A DNA stretch of 26,830 bases from an uncultured Clostridia bacterium (GTDB lineage: Bacteria > Bacillota > Clostridia > UBA1381), in NCBI GenBank assembly GCA_934463455.1, contig CAKSJU010000017.1:1-26830 (forward strand), written 5' to 3'. This document shows, one piece after another, positions 25,001-26,830 of this stretch. The translations under genes were made by a program, and so were the position numbers. Numbering within the stretch: position 1 is the first letter of the stretch; every line of letters begins with the position of its first letter. The notes under the pieces are model-generated. The model saw only the letters and a list, made by a program, of their open reading frames with translations. It was not told the DNA's origin and made no database searches.

Positions 25001-25048
25001 TTAAAAAATAAAACAGATGAGAATTATCCCATCTGTTTTATTTTTTAA
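25001..25048. terminator. bidirectional intrinsic terminator between convergent genes
   Basis: A perfect 19-bp inverted repeat (25001-25019 and 25030-25048) flanks a 10-nt loop. The G+C-containing core AAAACAGATG / CATCTGTTTT is followed on both strands by ATTTTTT, so it can terminate the regulator transcript rightward and the recombinase transcript leftward. Confidence 0.85.
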
Positions 25049-25059
25049 TCGAAATTTAC

Positions 25060-26727
25060 TTATTTGATTTTGTTCTCGTAATCTTCAATCATCTTTTTAA
25101 AGATGTGACCCGAACGGCTTTTGAGACGTGATAAGCTCTTTTCGCATGCTTCTCCGGTAAAAATCTTGATTTCAAGCCGCATACTGTCCTCATCCGGAGT
25201 GACAAATATTTTATCGATATATCGGCTGCAAAATTCCGGGGTTATGATTCCGTTTGCCGCCTCCCTTTCCGCTTCTCTTAAAACTGAGCGAATCGTATCG
25301 ATATGCGCCTTAAATTCCGCTTTTGAATTTTGACGGTTACAACACTCCGAAAGCTCTTCTTCGGCTTTTTTGATTCGTTCGTCACACTCTTTGTTCATTC
25401 GGATATAATCCTTGTCGGTAATGTCGCCGTTGACATTGTACTCCAAAAGCTTGCTTTTCTTTTTGTATTCAAGCTCGGTTTCTTTTTTCAGTTCCTCTAT
25501 ACGCTTTGCCGTTTTCTCATCAGAATCAAGCGAGCGGTACATTTCGATATAGCTTTCCACCAAATCCTCCGCAACCGGAGCAGTTTCCCTAAAAACGTCG
25601 AACAAAAGCGGCTTGATTTCATCTTCGTAAATCGGAAAAGACGGGCAGGAGTCTGCTCCGTTTTTTATCTTTCCGCTGCATACCCATTTGCTGTTTTTGC
25701 TCCCGTCGCGGTTTTTGCTGTCACGGCGGTAATATGCCGCTCCGCAATGTGTGCAGAAAAGTTTTCCCGTCAAAAGATTTTGATGATTGCACTGATTTTG
25801 CCGGTTTTTAACATCTTTACTTCTGCGTGCCAATACGGCATTTGCCTGCTCCCAAAGTTCCTCGCTCACGATTGACGGAACAATTTCTCCGCTTTCATCC
25901 TTAAACATAACCCATTCCTCCGGCGGCAGAAAATGCTGCTTCTTTGTAAACATATCCACCACCTTAACCTTATTCCCGACATAATACCCTTTGTATTTCG
26001 GGTTTGAAATAGTGTTCGACATAGTAGAATGTGCTATTTTGTTTCCGTTTCTGTTTCGGTAACCTTTTTCCCAAAAAAGATTTTCTATCTGCTTCATGCT
26101 ATACTTATCGGTCGCATAAAGCTCAAAAAGCTCGCGTACCATTTTTGCCTCGTCCTCGTTAATGACAAGCCTTTTATCTTTTTTGTCATATCCGAAAATG
26201 CGGCTGTTGCCGAGAACAACATTATTTTTAATCGCCTGTTGATGCCCGAATTTAATTCTGGAGGAAAGCTTGCGAAGCTCATCCTGCGCAATACCCGACA
26301 TGATTGTAAGCCGCAGCTCCGAATCCTCATCCAAAGTATTAATGTTGTCATTCTGAAAAAACACGCCCACGCCGCCGGATAAAAGCTTTCTGGTATATTG
26401 AATACTGTCAAGCGTATTTCTGGCGAAACGGGTAATTTCTTTTGTTATAATCAAATCAAACTTTCCTGCCGCAGCGTCATTTATCATATTATGGAAATTT
26501 TCACGCTTAGCCGTAGACATCCCGGAAAGTCCCTCGTCAATATAGCCCGGAACATACTCCCAGTTTTTATTTTTTTTGATATAATCGGTGTAATACGAAA
26601 TCTGGTTGTCCAAAGAGTTTAACTGCTCATCCTTTTCGGAGGAAACACGCGCATAAAAGGTCACACGCATCGGAATATCATAGATTGCCTTTTTACGCAT
26701 TTCCTCCCGAATTTTGTGAATGTTCAT
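25060..26727 (-). CDS. large serine recombinase (resolvase-type site-specific recombinase)
   Basis: I chose the ATG at 26727 (555 residues) because GGAGG lies eight nt upstream. A TTG at 26742 in the same frame overlaps that ribosome site. Residues near the start hold RVTFYARVSSEKDEQ, with the first Ser after YARV (Ser29) as catalytic serine, then GYIDEGLSG and ITKEITRFARNT, typical of the resolvase catalytic domain. A recombinase domain follows (SRIFGYDKKD, NPKYKGYYVG, EELWEQANAVLARRS), then a zinc ribbon near residue 324 (CTHCG ... WVC ... SCPSF), then a coiled-coil segment rich in Glu and Lys. The length is normal for large serine recombinases of transposons, integrative elements and phages in Clostridia. 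It is convergent with the regulator and shares its terminator. No attachment site, relaxase or other mobile gene is visible, so the element boundary may lie beyond the right edge, or the gene may be a solo remnant. Confidence 0.92.
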   Translation of the reverse strand: MNIHKIREEMRKKAIYDIPMRVTFYARVSSEKDEQLNSLDNQISYYTDYIKKNKNWEYVPGYIDEGLSGMSTAKRENFHNMINDAAAGKFDLIITKEITRFARNTLDSIQYTRKLLSGGVGVFFQNDNINTLDEDSELRLTIMSGIAQDELRKLSSRIKFGHQQAIKNNVVLGNSRIFGYDKKDKRLVINEDEAKMVRELFELYATDKYSMKQIENLFWEKGYRNRNGNKIAHSTMSNTISNPKYKGYYVGNKVKVVDMFTKKQHFLPPEEWVMFKDESGEIVPSIVSEELWEQANAVLARRSKDVKNRQNQCNHQNLLTGKLFCTHCGAAYYRRDSKNRDGSKNSKWVCSGKIKNGADSCPSFPIYEDEIKPLLFDVFRETAPVAEDLVESYIEMYRSLDSDEKTAKRIEELKKETELEYKKKSKLLEYNVNGDITDKDYIRMNKECDERIKKAEEELSECCNRQNSKAEFKAHIDTIRSVLREAEREAANGIITPEFCSRYIDKIFVTPDEDSMRLEIKIFTGEACEKSLSRLKSRSGHIFKKMIEDYENKIK

Positions 26728-26762
26728 CTTCTTGTCCTCCAAAAGTTCATTGTATCATCACT

Positions 26763-26791
26763 ATTATATCATAATAGCCGCATAAATGCAA
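26763..26791 (-). promoter_or_regulatory. promoter of the serine recombinase (extended -10)
   Basis: The minus strand carries TATAAT (26763-26768) preceded by TG at the extended -10 position, and TTGCAT (26786-26791) as a weak -35 after a 17-bp spacer. Transcription would start near 26756, about 29 nt before the ATG at 26727. The remaining bases to the window end show nothing I can name. Confidence 0.6.
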
Positions 26792-26830
26792 TAGCTTTTG
26801 AATTAAACTGTTTTTTTACATCTTATCCAA

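Noticed and set aside
26728..26742. TTG start of the serine recombinase at 26742
   Set aside because: It overlaps the GGAGG ribosome site that correctly serves the ATG at 26727.
25049..26830. Attachment site or transposon end for the serine recombinase
   Set aside because: I found no direct or inverted repeat in the visible flanks that would mark an att core; the other boundary may lie outside the window.

Overview
The window looks like chromosomal DNA from an anaerobic Gram-positive Clostridia-type bacterium. The evidence is AT-rich codon use, strong AGAAAGGAG-type ribosome sites, sigma-A promoters, S-layer homology (SLH) anchors and a gene style typical of gut Oscillospirales. A pectin or plant-fibre specialist of the Monoglobus type is possible, but this is an impression of gene style, not a demonstrated identity.

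Layout. Positions 1-1025 hold the start of a lipoprotein solute-binding protein (SBP1), reading leftward out of the window from its own promoter. Positions 1212-22387 hold seven tightly packed leftward genes that look like one long transcription unit. In transcription order these are a second, paralogous solute-binding protein (SBP2); a secreted protein with three copies of a novel-looking module; a small one-copy protein; a 1937-residue protein with three copies fused to a glycoside hydrolase-like domain; a 1345-residue hydrolase-like protein with a CBM9-like domain and three SLH repeats; and two further SLH proteins of unknown function. Divergent from SBP2 is a membrane-spanning AraC-type regulator (22663-24957). 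It ends at a perfect 19-bp inverted repeat shared with a convergent serine recombinase (25060-26727).

How it may work together (inference). The regulator senses an extracellular cue, possibly a sugar or sugar-loaded SBP, and drives the SBP2 operon. The operon exports a set of cell-surface and secreted proteins. SLH proteins would hold one hydrolase on the wall, and the Ig-like/DUF6273-like modules would bind a glycan or another protein. No ABC permease or ATPase is in the window. An 18-nt element shared (17/18) between the SBP1 and regulator leaders suggests common control.

The protein-coding density is very high. The two largest gene-free gaps are 1026-1211 and 22388-22662, both under 300 bases and both full of promoter and operator-like signals. 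I saw no tRNA, rRNA, CRISPR array or insertion sequence.
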